Notes: a model not told the origin generated them from the sequence alone. A stretch of DNA of 64,000 nt from Verrucomicrobiaceae bacterium (GCA_016713035.1 JADJPW010000001.1:62001-126000); one strand, 5' to 3'; shown: positions 26,195-36,323, numbered from the stretch's first letter. Translations and numbers: made by a program.

Positions 26195-27700
26195 ATGCTT
26201 CTCGCCGCTCACTGCATCACCAAGACCTTTCCTGGCGTCACCGCCCTGAAGGATGTGTCGTTTGATCTACGCGTGGGGGAAATCCATGCGCTGTGCGGTG
26301 AGAATGGCGCGGGGAAAAGCACGCTCATCAAGCTGCTCTCTGGCATTCACCCACATGGCAGCTATGAGGGGCGATTCGAGGTGAATGGCCGCGAGGCGCA
26401 GTTCACCGGCATTGCCGATGCAGCGCAGGCGGGTATTTCGGTCATCTACCAAGAACTCGCGCTGGTGGAGGAGATGACCGTGGCAGAAAACATCTTCCTC
26501 GGCTGTGAACCGCGCCGCTGGGGCGGCCTGATCGACTGGCCACGCATTCACCAGGAGGCTCGTGAGCTCCTCCAGCGCTTCAAGGTGGCCCTCGATCCCG
26601 CTGCACGCGTCTCCAGCCTCGGTGTCGGGCAAAAGCAGCTCGTCGAAATCGTCAAAGCTTTGGCAAAAAACAGCCGCATCCTCATTCTGGACGAGCCGAC
26701 CGCCGCACTGGCCGAGCATGAGGTGCGCATCTTGCTGGAGATCCTGCGTGACTTGCGCCAGCGCGGCATCGCCTGCATTTACATCTCCCACAAGCTGGAT
26801 GAGGTATTCAGCATCGCTGACCGCATCACTGTATTGCGAGACGGCAGCACGGTAGGCACTCAAAATGCCTCCGAGTCGAATAAGGCCGCCATCATCCGCC
26901 AGATGGTCGGACGTGAAATCAGCGATCTTTTCCCGCGCCGCTCATCCCAGGCTGGAGAGACGCTGCTGAGCGTCAAAAACCTCACTGTGGCTGAAAATGA
27001 CCGAGAGGCACCGCGTCTGCACGACATCGGCTTTGAGCTCAAAGCGGGTGAAGTGCTCGGAATCGGCGGTCTGATGGGCGCAGGCCGCACGGAGCTGCTG
27101 ATGCACCTTTTTGGTGCCTGGGGCCGCCGCGTGAGCGGAAGCGTGCGCCTGGCAGGCTGCGACCTGGAGCGCCACACACCCGAGCAGAGCATCCAGCACG
27201 GCATGGTGCTCGCTAGCGAGGATCGGCGGCGATATGGGCTGATCTTGGAGCATGAGATTGGCTTCAATCTGTCACTCTCTTCTTTAAAGAGCATCACCAG
27301 CGCGGGTTTCATCCAGCGGAGCCGCGAAGCGAAGCGCAATCAGGCCATCTTCAGCGACCTACGCATCAAAGCCACTGGCCTAGGTGCCACTGCTGGCCGT
27401 CTCAGCGGCGGGAACCAACAAAAAATCGTTCTCGGCAAAGCACTACTCACACAGCCGCGCATTATTTTGCTCGATGAGCCCACACGCGGCATCGACGTGG
27501 GCGCGAAGCTGGAAATCTATGAGATCATCAATCGACTCACCGCCGAGGGAAAGGCCGTGCTCCTCGTCTCAAGCGAGCTGCCCGAGCTCCTAGGGATGAG
27601 CGACCGCATCCTCATGCTCCGAGAGGGCCGCATCGGTGGTGAATTCTCCCGGCAAGAGGCCACTCAGGAAAAACTCATGCACGCAGCGATGGTGGCTTAA
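26195..27700 (+). CDS. Sugar ABC transporter ATP-binding protein (RbsA/MglA/XylG type)
   Basis: About 500 residues with two ABC cassettes, as in the CUT2 sugar importers. The first has Walker A GENGAGKSTLIKLL, signature-like LGVGQKQLVEIVKAL and Walker B ILILDEPTAAL. The second has the degenerate Walker A GGLMGAGRTELL typical of this family, signature LSGGNQQKIVLGKAL and IILLDEPTRGID. It would energise uptake of a pentose or hexose at the cytoplasmic face. No permease or periplasmic binding protein is adjacent in the window. I chose the start MLLAAHCITKTFPGV; earlier ATGs lie in a repeat. Confidence 0.88.
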   Translation: MLLAAHCITKTFPGVTALKDVSFDLRVGEIHALCGENGAGKSTLIKLLSGIHPHGSYEGRFEVNGREAQFTGIADAAQAGISVIYQELALVEEMTVAENIFLGCEPRRWGGLIDWPRIHQEARELLQRFKVALDPAARVSSLGVGQKQLVEIVKALAKNSRILILDEPTAALAEHEVRILLEILRDLRQRGIACIYISHKLDEVFSIADRITVLRDGSTVGTQNASESNKAAIIRQMVGREISDLFPRRSSQAGETLLSVKNLTVAENDREAPRLHDIGFELKAGEVLGIGGLMGAGRTELLMHLFGAWGRRVSGSVRLAGCDLERHTPEQSIQHGMVLASEDRRRYGLILEHEIGFNLSLSSLKSITSAGFIQRSREAKRNQAIFSDLRIKATGLGATAGRLSGGNQQKIVLGKALLTQPRIILLDEPTRGIDVGAKLEIYEIINRLTAEGKAVLLVSSELPELLGMSDRILMLREGRIGGEFSRQEATQEKLMHAAMVA

Positions 27701-27729
27701 AACACGCGCCAGCCGCTTTTTTTGCCCAC

Positions 27730-28542
27730 TCAGCGCCCCTCCAAGACACAGCGGAAGCCCACACTATCACTGCGATAGCCGCGTGGATCATGCGTGCGAT
27801 GGGATGAGAGCAGTGTGTGTCGATTCATGCTCTTCCACGAGCCGCCGCGCAGCACACGCCAGTCTTCCTTATCCGCACGGAATGGATCCTCACACCATTC
27901 CCACAGACTCCCAGCGAGATCATACAGCCCCAGGGCATTCGCGGCAGAGGCACGTGATCGGAGCTTCCCACCTGCTAGGCCATCTCGATAGCCCTGGATG
28001 TAGCAATCGGGGAAATCGGACTGCGACTCCTCACCGCAGAGATTCCCAGCCCCCTCCGGCGGCGGCCATGCACTGCCCCACGGATGCAGATCACCAATAC
28101 GATTGGATTTATCCTCTGGTGTACCCTTCACGGCCTCATGCTCACCGATTCCCACCGCGCAGCTCCACTCACGATCAGTCGGTAGGCGATAGCGAGCCTG
28201 TGAGCTGATCAGGCCAGCGGCTCGCTCTTTTTGAGTCAACCATTCGCAGAATGCCACAGCTTCATACCAGTCCACATAGGCCGCTGGCGTCTTGGATGCG
28301 AAAAAGCCCACTTTCGCCGATTGCGCGATATTCCGCTCTTTTCGGAAAGTCCGCATTTGTGCTTCCTGCGTCTCCACGACGGCCATCCGCACCTCCCGCG
28401 CACGCACAGGTATCGGCACGAAATCCATGCCCAGACTATTTCTCCACACCGCAGGGCCCACTGGAGCGTTTGTCACACCGAGCAGCACAGTGCCACCTAA
28501 CAGCAGCGCCAGCAGAGTTTTGATGAATCGGGAGTGCTTCAT
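27730..28542 (-). CDS. SUMF1/FGE-fold protein without the catalytic cysteines
   Basis: 270 residues from ATG 28542 (MKHSRFIKTLLALLLGGTVL, signal peptide or anchor). The formylglycine-generating-enzyme fold is recognised from NSLGMDFVPIP, PAAYVDWYEAVAFCEWLTQK, YRLPTDREWSCAVG, LYDLAGSLWEWCED, VLRGGSWKS and the terminal DSVGFRCV. In true FGE two cysteines follow RGGSW; here that stretch is KSMNRHTLLSSHR with none. It is therefore probably a non-sulfatase-activating member, perhaps a ligand-binding or structural protein in the periplasm. Function unknown. It is transcribed after the Gfo/Idh gene on the same strand, 24 bases away. Confidence 0.8.
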   Translation of the reverse strand: MKHSRFIKTLLALLLGGTVLLGVTNAPVGPAVWRNSLGMDFVPIPVRAREVRMAVVETQEAQMRTFRKERNIAQSAKVGFFASKTPAAYVDWYEAVAFCEWLTQKERAAGLISSQARYRLPTDREWSCAVGIGEHEAVKGTPEDKSNRIGDLHPWGSAWPPPEGAGNLCGEESQSDFPDCYIQGYRDGLAGGKLRSRASAANALGLYDLAGSLWEWCEDPFRADKEDWRVLRGGSWKSMNRHTLLSSHRTHDPRGYRSDSVGFRCVLEGR

Positions 28543-28566
28543 CGGGATCAAAGGTTGTAGTGAAGT

Positions 28567-29520
<954 letters not shown>

Positions 29521-29523
29521 GAG

Positions 29524-29784
29524 TTATTTATGATAGTGGTGGCGGCATTGGGCGATTTCCAATGCGGTGTCTGTGATCCAATAGACCAGTCGGTGCTCAT
29601 CGTCGATGCGGCGTGACCAGAATCCCGCGAGCCCATGTCGCAGCGGCTCTGGTTTGCCGATGCCGTCGTGGGGGCTGCGTTGGATGTCTTTGATTAGCGC
29701 GTTGATTCGCTTCAGCATACGGCGGTCAGTTTCCTGCCAGTAGAGATAGTCTTCCCAACCTTGGTCCGAAAAGGTCACCTTCAT
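29524..29784 (-). CDS. yoeB: YoeB-family ribosome-dependent mRNA interferase toxin
   Basis: 86 residues, very close in pattern to E. coli YoeB: WEDYLYWQETD, INALIKDIQRSP, GKPEPLRHGLAGFWSRRIDDEHRLVY and the terminal CRHHY. The catalytic Glu of GKPEPL, the Arg of SRRI and the terminal His are all present. YoeB cuts mRNA in the ribosomal A site and is inhibited by YefM. It overlaps the antitoxin gene by four bases. Confidence 0.95.
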   Translation of the reverse strand: MKVTFSDQGWEDYLYWQETDRRMLKRINALIKDIQRSPHDGIGKPEPLRHGLAGFWSRRIDDEHRLVYWITDTALEIAQCRHHYHK

Positions 29785-30038
29785 GCTTCGAGGTCGATTT
29801 CACGGACTTTGCCCCGCCCCGCTTTGAGTTGCGCCACCGATTCGAGCAAGCGGCTGGCATTTGCCGGGTTGCGCAGGAGGTATTCGGTCTCGTTCATCGA
29901 CTCATACTCTTCCAGCGGGATCATGACCACGCTGCCATGGTCTCCATGCTCGATGACGACAGCTTCTCGGTTCTCACGAACTCGCGTGAGAGTTTGAGCG
30001 AGGTTCTTGCGGAGCTTGGAACTGGTGATCGCAGTCAT
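29781..30038 (-). CDS. yefM: YefM/Phd-family antitoxin
   Basis: 85 residues from ATG 30038 (MTAITSSKLRKNLAQTLTRV); an earlier ATG at 30062 would overlap ffh and is less typical. The N-terminal fold binds DNA and represses the operon. VVIEHGDHGSVVMIPLEEYESMNETEYLL is the classic YefM middle part, and the C-terminal tail embraces YoeB. It starts 20 bases from the ffh stop, so it may share the ffh transcript besides its own promoter. Confidence 0.95.
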   Translation of the reverse strand: MTAITSSKLRKNLAQTLTRVRENREAVVIEHGDHGSVVMIPLEEYESMNETEYLLRNPANASRLLESVAQLKAGRGKVREIDLEA

Positions 30039-30058
30039 GTCGGGGAAGTAGCACAGAA

Positions 30059-31501
30059 TCAAAACTTCGGCAACTTCATGCCCGGCGGGAGCTTGGGCAT
30101 CTGGCCGCCACGGGCACCGAGGCCACCGCCAAGACCGCCGAGCAGGCTACCGAGGCCGCCCATGCCGCCGCCTCCGCCGCCCATCATGGCGCTGGCCATC
30201 TGCATCATGGCACCCTGGTTCTTCATCATCTTTTTCATCATCTCGAACTGCTTCAGGAGCTGATTCATTTCCATGACGGGGCGTCCCGCACCGTTGCAGA
30301 TGCGTTTGCGGCGCTGGCCATTGATGATCTCGGGGCGAGACCTCTCTTTCGGCGTCATGGACAGGATGAGTGCCTCCGTGTGCTTCATTTTACGGTCGGC
30401 GTCGTCATTGCTGACCATGTCCTTCATCTTGCTCATCCCCGGCAGCATGCCTAGCAGGCCACCGATGCCACCGCCTGAGGTGAGCTTCTTCATCATGCGC
30501 ATCTGGGCGAGCATGTCGTTGAAGTCGAATTTGTTGCTCTGCATGCGCTCGGCCATTTTCATGGCCTCTTTCTCGTCGATCTCCTCTGTCGCTTTTTCGA
30601 CAAGGCTGACCACGTCACCCATATCGAGGATGCGCTGCGCCATACGATCCGGGTGAAAGACTTCGAGCTGATCCGTCTTCTCCCCCGTGCCGAGGAACTT
30701 CACCGGCCGGCCCGTCACCTGCCGCATGGAGAGCAAGGCACCGCCGCGAGCATCGCCATCCAGCTTCGTCATGATGAGGCCGGTGATGCCGACAGCGTCA
30801 TTGAACTTCTGCGCCACACTCACAGCCTGCTGGCCAGTGGCAGCATCGGCGACGAGCAGCGTCTCACTAGGCTGGACGATGTCGCGGACTCTTTTCAGCT
30901 CAGCGAGCAGCTCCTCATCGAGGTCCTGACGACCAGCGGTGTCAAAAATCGCGATACCAGCGCCTTGGGCCTTCAGCCATTCGAGCGCGGCCTTGGCCGC
31001 TTTCACCGGATCGGTCTCCCCTGCTGCGGGAGCAAAGACCGGCACGGCTAGCTGTTGCCCGAGCACCTGGAGCTGCTGGATCGCTGCTGGGCGGTACAAA
31101 TCGAGCGCGAGGAGCAGCGGGCGACGGCCTTGCTTCTTGAGCCAGCTCGCCAGCTTCGCCGAGGTGGTCGTCTTGCCAGCTCCATTGAGGCCGGTCATGA
31201 GGATGCGCTGCGGCGGATCGAGATTGAGCGGAGCTGCCACGCCAAGGATTTTCACCAATTCATCGTGGAAGATTTTCACGATCTGCTGGCCTGGTGAGAC
31301 CGTGCGCAGCACCTCAGCACCTACCGCCTGTGTTTTGACCGCGGTGACGAGTTCCTTCGCCACTTTAAAATCCACATCGGCCTCTAGCAGCGCCATGCGG
31401 ATATCCTCCATCGCATCTGCGACATTGGATTCGCTGATCTTGGCTTGGCCGCGCAGCTTCTTGAAGGCGAGTTCGAGTTTTTCGGTAAGGGAGGAGAACA
31501 T
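30059..31501 (-). CDS. ffh: Signal recognition particle GTPase Ffh
   Basis: 480 residues. N domain, then the G domain with G1 LNGAGKTTTSAKLA, LALDLYRPAAIQQL, G3 DTAGRQDLDEEL, G4 TKLDGDARGG and GTGEKTDQLEVF. The C-terminal M domain is rich in Met (MAQMRMMKKL, FEMMKKMMK) and has a Gly/Met-rich tail. Ffh binds 4.5S RNA and signal sequences and docks with FtsY. The RNA-binding segment reads RRKRICNGAGRPVMEMN where most Ffh have RIAxGSG, a small deviation. The 4.5S RNA gene was not found in the window. Confidence 0.97.
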   Translation of the reverse strand: MFSSLTEKLELAFKKLRGQAKISESNVADAMEDIRMALLEADVDFKVAKELVTAVKTQAVGAEVLRTVSPGQQIVKIFHDELVKILGVAAPLNLDPPQRILMTGLNGAGKTTTSAKLASWLKKQGRRPLLLALDLYRPAAIQQLQVLGQQLAVPVFAPAAGETDPVKAAKAALEWLKAQGAGIAIFDTAGRQDLDEELLAELKRVRDIVQPSETLLVADAATGQQAVSVAQKFNDAVGITGLIMTKLDGDARGGALLSMRQVTGRPVKFLGTGEKTDQLEVFHPDRMAQRILDMGDVVSLVEKATEEIDEKEAMKMAERMQSNKFDFNDMLAQMRMMKKLTSGGGIGGLLGMLPGMSKMKDMVSNDDADRKMKHTEALILSMTPKERSRPEIINGQRRKRICNGAGRPVMEMNQLLKQFEMMKKMMKNQGAMMQMASAMMGGGGGGMGGLGSLLGGLGGGLGARGGQMPKLPPGMKLPKF

Positions 31502-31768
31502 GGGCGGCTGATCGTGGGCAGAATGCGCCCCGGGGCAAGATGAATGACGCTAGGGAACTTCCCCCTTGATCTCGAAGAGCCTTTAGGTCAGGAGAGGTCG
31601 CGCATGCGCATAAGATAATAGCAAAATGGTTGCTAGGCTCCCCCCTCCCAAGGCCTTAAATCCTAGCTCCACAGGCCCCCACCTGGGTCCACCTCTGGCA
31701 CTGACTCGCAGTACCTATTTTTTTCGTTGTATGTTCGGTGTGGGGTGTTGATGATAGGTGTTCCCTGC

Positions 31769-32797
31769 ATGACGGAGTGCCCGCGTTTTATTCTTGAGCA
31801 TCTGAGGGCCGCTCCGGGCGGCAGGTTGTCGTTTGCTCGGGTGATGGAGCTGGCGCTGTATGATCAGCAGGAGGGTTATTATGGGGCGGGGCCGCCACGC
31901 ATCGGGCGTGGGGGGGATTTTTTTACCAGTGTGAGCACGGGGCCGTTGTTTGGGCGTTTGTTGGCTATGCTGGCGCGGCAGCGGTGGGAGCGCTGCGGGA
32001 GGCCAGCGGATTTTATGCTGGTGGAGCAGGGGGCGCATGATGGACAGTTGGCGGAGGATATTCTGGCGGCGCTGGACATCCCTGGGGCGTGCTATGGGAT
32101 CGTGGAGCCGAATCCGCGCTACCGGGAGGTGCAGCGAAAGCGGTTGGGGGAGCGGGTGCGGTGGCTGGATGGGCTTTCGCAGGTGCCGCAGGCGTCGTTT
32201 TTGCTATCGAATGAGCTGCCAGATGCTTTTCCGGTGCATGTGCTGCGCTGGGTGGCCGGGGAGTGGCTGGAGCTACAGGTGAATGAGGCGCTGGAGTGGG
32301 TGCCATGCCCCGTGGTGGAGGCTGAGCTGGCGGCGGAGGTGGCGCGGCTGCCGCAGGATGTGGAGGAGGGACATACGGTGGAAGTCTCTCTGGAGGCACT
32401 GCGCTGGCTGCGAGCACTGGCTGCGGTGCGGCCGGCGGGAGGCATCTTGATCGCTGATTATGGACTGGATGCGGAGGAGATCGCGCTGCGACCAGCGGGC
32501 ACGCTGCGGCGCTACCATGCACATCAGACGGATGAGCGGGTGCTGGAGAATCTTGGGCGCTGCGATTTGACGGCGCATGTGCATTTCACCCGCTTGATCG
32601 AGGAGGCGCAGGCACTGGGACTGCGGGTGGCGGATTATGATCTGCAAGGCCGTTTTTTGACGCGGTTAGCCGCGCCGTGGCTACGGGAGCAAGAGGGCCG
32701 CAGGATGGATGCGGCGACGCTGCGGCAGTTTCAGTCGCTCACGCATCCTGCGCTGATGGGGCGCTCTTTCCGCTGCCTGCTGCTGGAGTGTGCGTAA
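31769..32797 (+). CDS. MidA/NDUFAF7-like SAM-dependent methyltransferase
   Basis: 342 residues from ATG 31769 (MTECPRFILEHLRAAPGG). Features of the DUF185 family: MELALYDQQEGYYGAG, GDFFTSVSTGPLFGRLLA, the SAM site LVEQGAHDGQLAEDIL, LLSNELPDAFPVHVL and ILIADYGLDAEE. The mitochondrial relative methylates an arginine of complex I subunit NDUFS2; the bacterial substrate is not established. It is divergent from ffh, with about 270 bases between the starts, and convergent with tsaB. Confidence 0.85.
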   Translation: MTECPRFILEHLRAAPGGRLSFARVMELALYDQQEGYYGAGPPRIGRGGDFFTSVSTGPLFGRLLAMLARQRWERCGRPADFMLVEQGAHDGQLAEDILAALDIPGACYGIVEPNPRYREVQRKRLGERVRWLDGLSQVPQASFLLSNELPDAFPVHVLRWVAGEWLELQVNEALEWVPCPVVEAELAAEVARLPQDVEEGHTVEVSLEALRWLRALAAVRPAGGILIADYGLDAEEIALRPAGTLRRYHAHQTDERVLENLGRCDLTAHVHFTRLIEEAQALGLRVADYDLQGRFLTRLAAPWLREQEGRRMDAATLRQFQSLTHPALMGRSFRCLLLECA

Positions 32798-32849
32798 GGC
32801 CGCCCTGCCCTATTCTCATCGTTTTGGCAGACGAGACCACGAAAGCATT

Positions 32850-33515
32850 TCAGGGGCCTCGGGGAATCGGCTTTTTGGCGATGGTGATGAAGGCCTCTGC
32901 GAGATAATGTGGCAGCAGTGGCGCGGTGCTGAGGTGCTGGCGCTCATTTTCCGTGAGGGCGAGGATGTTGCGTGCGAGCTGGGCAGCGTCTGGGCGTGCG
33001 AGTTGGATGCAGGGTAGATCGAGCGGGATTTTGGCATCAAAGGTGAGCCAGGTGGCCTGGGGAGCGGCCAGGACACGGGCGCGGGCGGCATCAGCACTGA
33101 GGGTTTCGATGCCGGGCTGTAACCGCCCGTTTTGCACGCGGGCGAGGTAGTAGCTCTGCCGCCGTGCATCGCCGAGGATGTGGTAGTCTTGCGGTGGAGG
33201 AAAGTGTGGAGCGGTGAGGGAGGACCAACCGATGCAGGGGATGCCACGCGAGAGGGCGATGCCCTGTGCGGCGGCGATGGCGATGCGTACGCCGGTGTAG
33301 GAGCCAGGGCCGATGCCGATAACGATGTGGCTGAGGGCGGTGCCTGCGGCCGTGAGGGCCTGGCGCAGTGGGGCGAAGACCTGGGCATTGTGCGAGCGCT
33401 CGGACTGAAAGGTGGCCTCAAAGAGCTGGTCCCCTGCCCCGTTGACGACGGCGATACTGCCGTGCGCGGTGGAGAGATCGAGCGCGAGGAGGACGGGGGG
33501 CGAGGCGTGGCTCAT
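32850..33515 (-). CDS. tsaB: tRNA threonylcarbamoyladenosine biosynthesis protein TsaB
   Basis: 221 residues from ATG 33515 (two further ATGs precede it directly). An ASKHA-fold dimerisation partner of TsaD. Motifs: LLALDLSTAHGSIAV, ERSHNAQVFAPL, IGIGPGSYTGVRIAIAAAQGIAL and the ARRQSYYLARV strand. TsaB is needed for t6A37 of ANN-decoding tRNAs. Length and motif order are normal. It is downstream of the PSCyt1-type gene with a 17-base gap, on the same strand. Confidence 0.92.
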   Translation of the reverse strand: MSHASPPVLLALDLSTAHGSIAVVNGAGDQLFEATFQSERSHNAQVFAPLRQALTAAGTALSHIVIGIGPGSYTGVRIAIAAAQGIALSRGIPCIGWSSLTAPHFPPPQDYHILGDARRQSYYLARVQNGRLQPGIETLSADAARARVLAAPQATWLTFDAKIPLDLPCIQLARPDAAQLARNILALTENERQHLSTAPLLPHYLAEAFITIAKKPIPRGP

Positions 33516-33532
33516 CATCATCGTCGTCGTGC

Positions 33533-34114
33533 TCAGGGCGCTCCGGCTTCTTTGGCCTGCTGCTGGCTGGCTTCGTTGAGCTTGGCGAGTGGGTAGGCAA
33601 CTTCTTGGCCATTGGCAGGCATGCGCAAGACGACGCTGGCACCATCGAGACGCACGAATCCGGCACGGATGGTTTTCCCTTCGAGATTGGTCCAGCTCAT
33701 GATGGGTGGGAGGTCTTTTTTGGCGGGAGCGGAGGTCGTGGTGGCGGCGACGAGGGGCTTGGTGCCTTCTTTGTCGAAGCTGGCCCCTTCAGTGATCCAA
33801 TCGGAGATTTTTTTGATCTCTGAGGAGGAGAGATCATCTTTGGGCGGCATGTGGCGCTCGTGACTGGGATTGGAGATGACTTCGAAGAAATGGCTCTCGG
33901 AGGGCTTTCCGGGCCGGATCTGGGCGACGTCGTTGTCGGCGATGTCGAGTTTGAAGGTATTGAGGTCATCAAAGACGAAGCCCCCTTTGCGTTTGCCGGT
34001 TTTCTCGCTGTGGCATTCGTAGCAGTTTTTCTCCAGGATGGGCTGGATGTCCTTTTTGAAGTCCACGGCGAAGCTGCACGAGGTCAGGGCGAGAAAGAGG
34101 AAGTAGCGAGTCAT
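33533..34114 (-). CDS. Secreted PSCyt1-type cytochrome c domain protein
   Basis: 193 residues from ATG 34114 (MTRYFLFLALTSCSFAV, signal peptide). The Planctomycete/Verrucomicrobia cytochrome C domain is seen in DFKKDIQPILEKNCYECHSEKTGKRKGGF (CYECH haem motif), HFFEVISNPSHERHMPPKDDLSSSEIKKISDWI with its distal MPP methionine. The C-terminal ~60 residues (RAGFVRLDGASVVLRMPANGQEVAYPL) look like an SHD1-type small beta domain. Normally this domain precedes PSD1 and DUF1553 domains; here it stands alone. It is a probable periplasmic electron-transfer or surface protein. Confidence 0.82.
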   Translation of the reverse strand: MTRYFLFLALTSCSFAVDFKKDIQPILEKNCYECHSEKTGKRKGGFVFDDLNTFKLDIADNDVAQIRPGKPSESHFFEVISNPSHERHMPPKDDLSSSEIKKISDWITEGASFDKEGTKPLVAATTTSAPAKKDLPPIMSWTNLEGKTIRAGFVRLDGASVVLRMPANGQEVAYPLAKLNEASQQQAKEAGAP

Positions 34115-34178
34115 GAGATGGACACGGAGCAACGAACCAAGGACAAGGAATAGGGGACTAAAGGCAGCGCCCCGGCTT

Positions 34179-36323
34179 TCAACGTAATACGGAGACTTTC
34201 TTACCGCCATCGAGGAGTTTTTCGAGGCTGGCGTCGGGCTTGACGCCTTTTTTGATGGCGGCGTCGTAGGATTCGCGGGCTTTGTCCCACTGCGGGGGAT
34301 CCCAGGTGGCGTAGAGGACGGCGAGGTTGAAGTGGGCTTCGCCGTGGTTGGGGTCGATGGCGAGGGTAGTCTTGAACTCACGCTCGGCACGCTCCATGAG
34401 GCTGAGCTTGGTGGCGATGATGCCGAGGTAGTGGCGTGCGCTGGCGTTCTGGGGCTGTTTTTCGAGGCTTTTTTCAAAGAAGGTCATGCTTTCCTTCCAG
34501 CGCTCCTGTTTGAAATGGGTGACGCCCATGGCGTAGGCGGCAGAGTCGTTGTCGGGCTCGTAGGCGAGGGCTTTTTGAAGGGCGGCCTCGGAGTCGGCGT
34601 ATTTGCCGACGCGTTGCTGAGTCATGCCGAGCCCGATGAGGGCGTTGATGTTCTTGGGCTCGGCGCGGAGGGCCTCGGTGTAGTATTCGGCGGCTTTGGA
34701 GAAGTCTTTGGTGCTGAAGGCTTCTCCACCACGGAGGAGGAGGGCATCGACGGAGCCGGGTTTGGGTTTTTCTGCGCTGGCGGCGATGAGGGTGGCCTGG
34801 ACGCCGGAGCCAGAGATGAGCTCGCGGGCGGCGGGGTCTTTGAAGAGTTTTTCTTCCTCGGGACTGAGGGTCATGCGGGAGCTTTTGAGTTCTTCGACCT
34901 GCTTGAGCAGATCGCCGGAGGCATTCTGCATCTTGGATAGCTCGGCGATGATGAGGTCTTTGGCCTGCTGCTGGCGGTTCTGGATGCGGAGCTGGCGCAT
35001 GATGATGTTGCGGAGCATTTCATTCTCTTTGGTGACGAGCTCGATGGAGTCTGAGCCGGCGGCGGCCATGGCAGCGCTGCCGGGTGAGTCTTTGAGCTCT
35101 TTGAGCTGGCGGGTGAGGTCTGCGACTTGGGTCTGGTAGGTGGCGCTCTCCTGGCGCAGGGTGGTGAGCTGGCCCTGGAGGGTGGTGATTTCACCGCGCA
35201 GCTTGGTGATTTCTTCGTCTTTGCGGGTGACATCGGATTTGAGCGTGGCGACCTGCTTCTGGGCATCTGCGAGCTCGCCACGGAGGCGCTCGTTTTCGGC
35301 GATGAGTTTCTGCATTTCACCGGAGGCGGTGCGTTTTTTGATCTGCTCGACTTCGGCGGTGAGGCCGAGGGATTTGGCGGCAGCGGCGTCACGCTCCTTC
35401 ATGGCGATGTCGCGTTGCTTGAGGGCGGCATCGCGGTCTTGAGCGGCTTTGTCGCGGTCTTTGATGAGTTGGTCGTGTTCAGCGTCGATTTTGGCTTTGT
35501 CTGCTTCCATGGCTTTCATGGAGGAGGTGGCGGCGGCGAGCTTGGCGGTGGCCTCAGAGGCACTTTTTTCGGCAGCGGCGAGTCTGGGGGCTATTTTGGC
35601 CAGTTCGGCATCGACGAGGGCTTTTTGCTGCTTGAGGCCATCGAGCTGGGTGGAGGCGGCGCGGCCTGCATCGACCTCTGCTTGCATACCGACGATGGCT
35701 TGCTCCAAAGCGCCCGATTTTTTGACCAGGCCGGTATTGAGCTCGTTGACGCGGTTCATCTCACCTGCGGCCCAGTCGTGCCAGACGCCCCATTTGTGGA
35801 GATCGACTTCGAGCTGCTTTTTGTCAGCATCGAGCTGGAGGATGCGTCCGCGCATTTTGGACTCCCAATCGCGTAGGAGGCCTTCGATGGTGGGTAGCTC
35901 ACCAACGGTCGCCGTGGGCCCAGTGGGAGAGAGGAAAGAGCCGAGCCCGCCTGCGGGCGGGGTGGCAGGGGCAGGCATGGCATCGGTGGCATTTTTCAAC
36001 TGTTCGGCGGCAGCGGCGGCTTTGCTGAGGGTGCCTTCGAGACGACCGATGGCATTGGCGACGGCACGCTGGCGGCTGGTACGCATTTCCACCTCGTAGG
36101 TGGGGAAATCACGGGCGATGCGCTCAAAGATGGTGGCGGCTTCTTTGTACTTGGTGAGGGCGGTTTCATTGTCACCGGTCTTTTCGATGCGTGCGGCCTC
36201 ATTGAAGGTGACAAAGCCATTGTAGTAGAGATCCGATGCCTCGCCAGTGCCCTGCGCCCCGAGAGGGGACGCGACGAGCAGGCAGGTGAGGGCCAGCAGG
36301 ATGGCAGAAAGCAGTCGATTCAT
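34179..36323 (-). CDS. Periplasmic coiled-coil and TPR repeat protein
   Basis: 714 residues from ATG 36323 (MNRLLSAILLALTCLLVASPLGAQ, signal peptide). A TPR-like N-terminal part (LYYNGFVTFNEAARIEKTG) is followed by ~300 residues of coiled coil (AAEKSASEATAKLAAATSSMK through QVADLTRQLKELKD). At least four C-terminal TPR units follow (ALLLRGGEAFSTKDFSKAAEYY, ALIGLGMTQQRVGKYADSEAAL, AAYAMGVTHFKQERWKESMTFF, AHFNLAVLYATWDPPQW). It is probably a scaffold in the periplasm or envelope. Not assigned to a known system. Confidence 0.8.
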   Translation of the reverse strand: MNRLLSAILLALTCLLVASPLGAQGTGEASDLYYNGFVTFNEAARIEKTGDNETALTKYKEAATIFERIARDFPTYEVEMRTSRQRAVANAIGRLEGTLSKAAAAAEQLKNATDAMPAPATPPAGGLGSFLSPTGPTATVGELPTIEGLLRDWESKMRGRILQLDADKKQLEVDLHKWGVWHDWAAGEMNRVNELNTGLVKKSGALEQAIVGMQAEVDAGRAASTQLDGLKQQKALVDAELAKIAPRLAAAEKSASEATAKLAAATSSMKAMEADKAKIDAEHDQLIKDRDKAAQDRDAALKQRDIAMKERDAAAAKSLGLTAEVEQIKKRTASGEMQKLIAENERLRGELADAQKQVATLKSDVTRKDEEITKLRGEITTLQGQLTTLRQESATYQTQVADLTRQLKELKDSPGSAAMAAAGSDSIELVTKENEMLRNIIMRQLRIQNRQQQAKDLIIAELSKMQNASGDLLKQVEELKSSRMTLSPEEEKLFKDPAARELISGSGVQATLIAASAEKPKPGSVDALLLRGGEAFSTKDFSKAAEYYTEALRAEPKNINALIGLGMTQQRVGKYADSEAALQKALAYEPDNDSAAYAMGVTHFKQERWKESMTFFEKSLEKQPQNASARHYLGIIATKLSLMERAEREFKTTLAIDPNHGEAHFNLAVLYATWDPPQWDKARESYDAAIKKGVKPDASLEKLLDGGKKVSVLR

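Noticed and set aside
31502..31768. 4.5S RNA gene near ffh
   Set aside because: No GGUC...GGAAGCAGCC-type core is visible in this gap.
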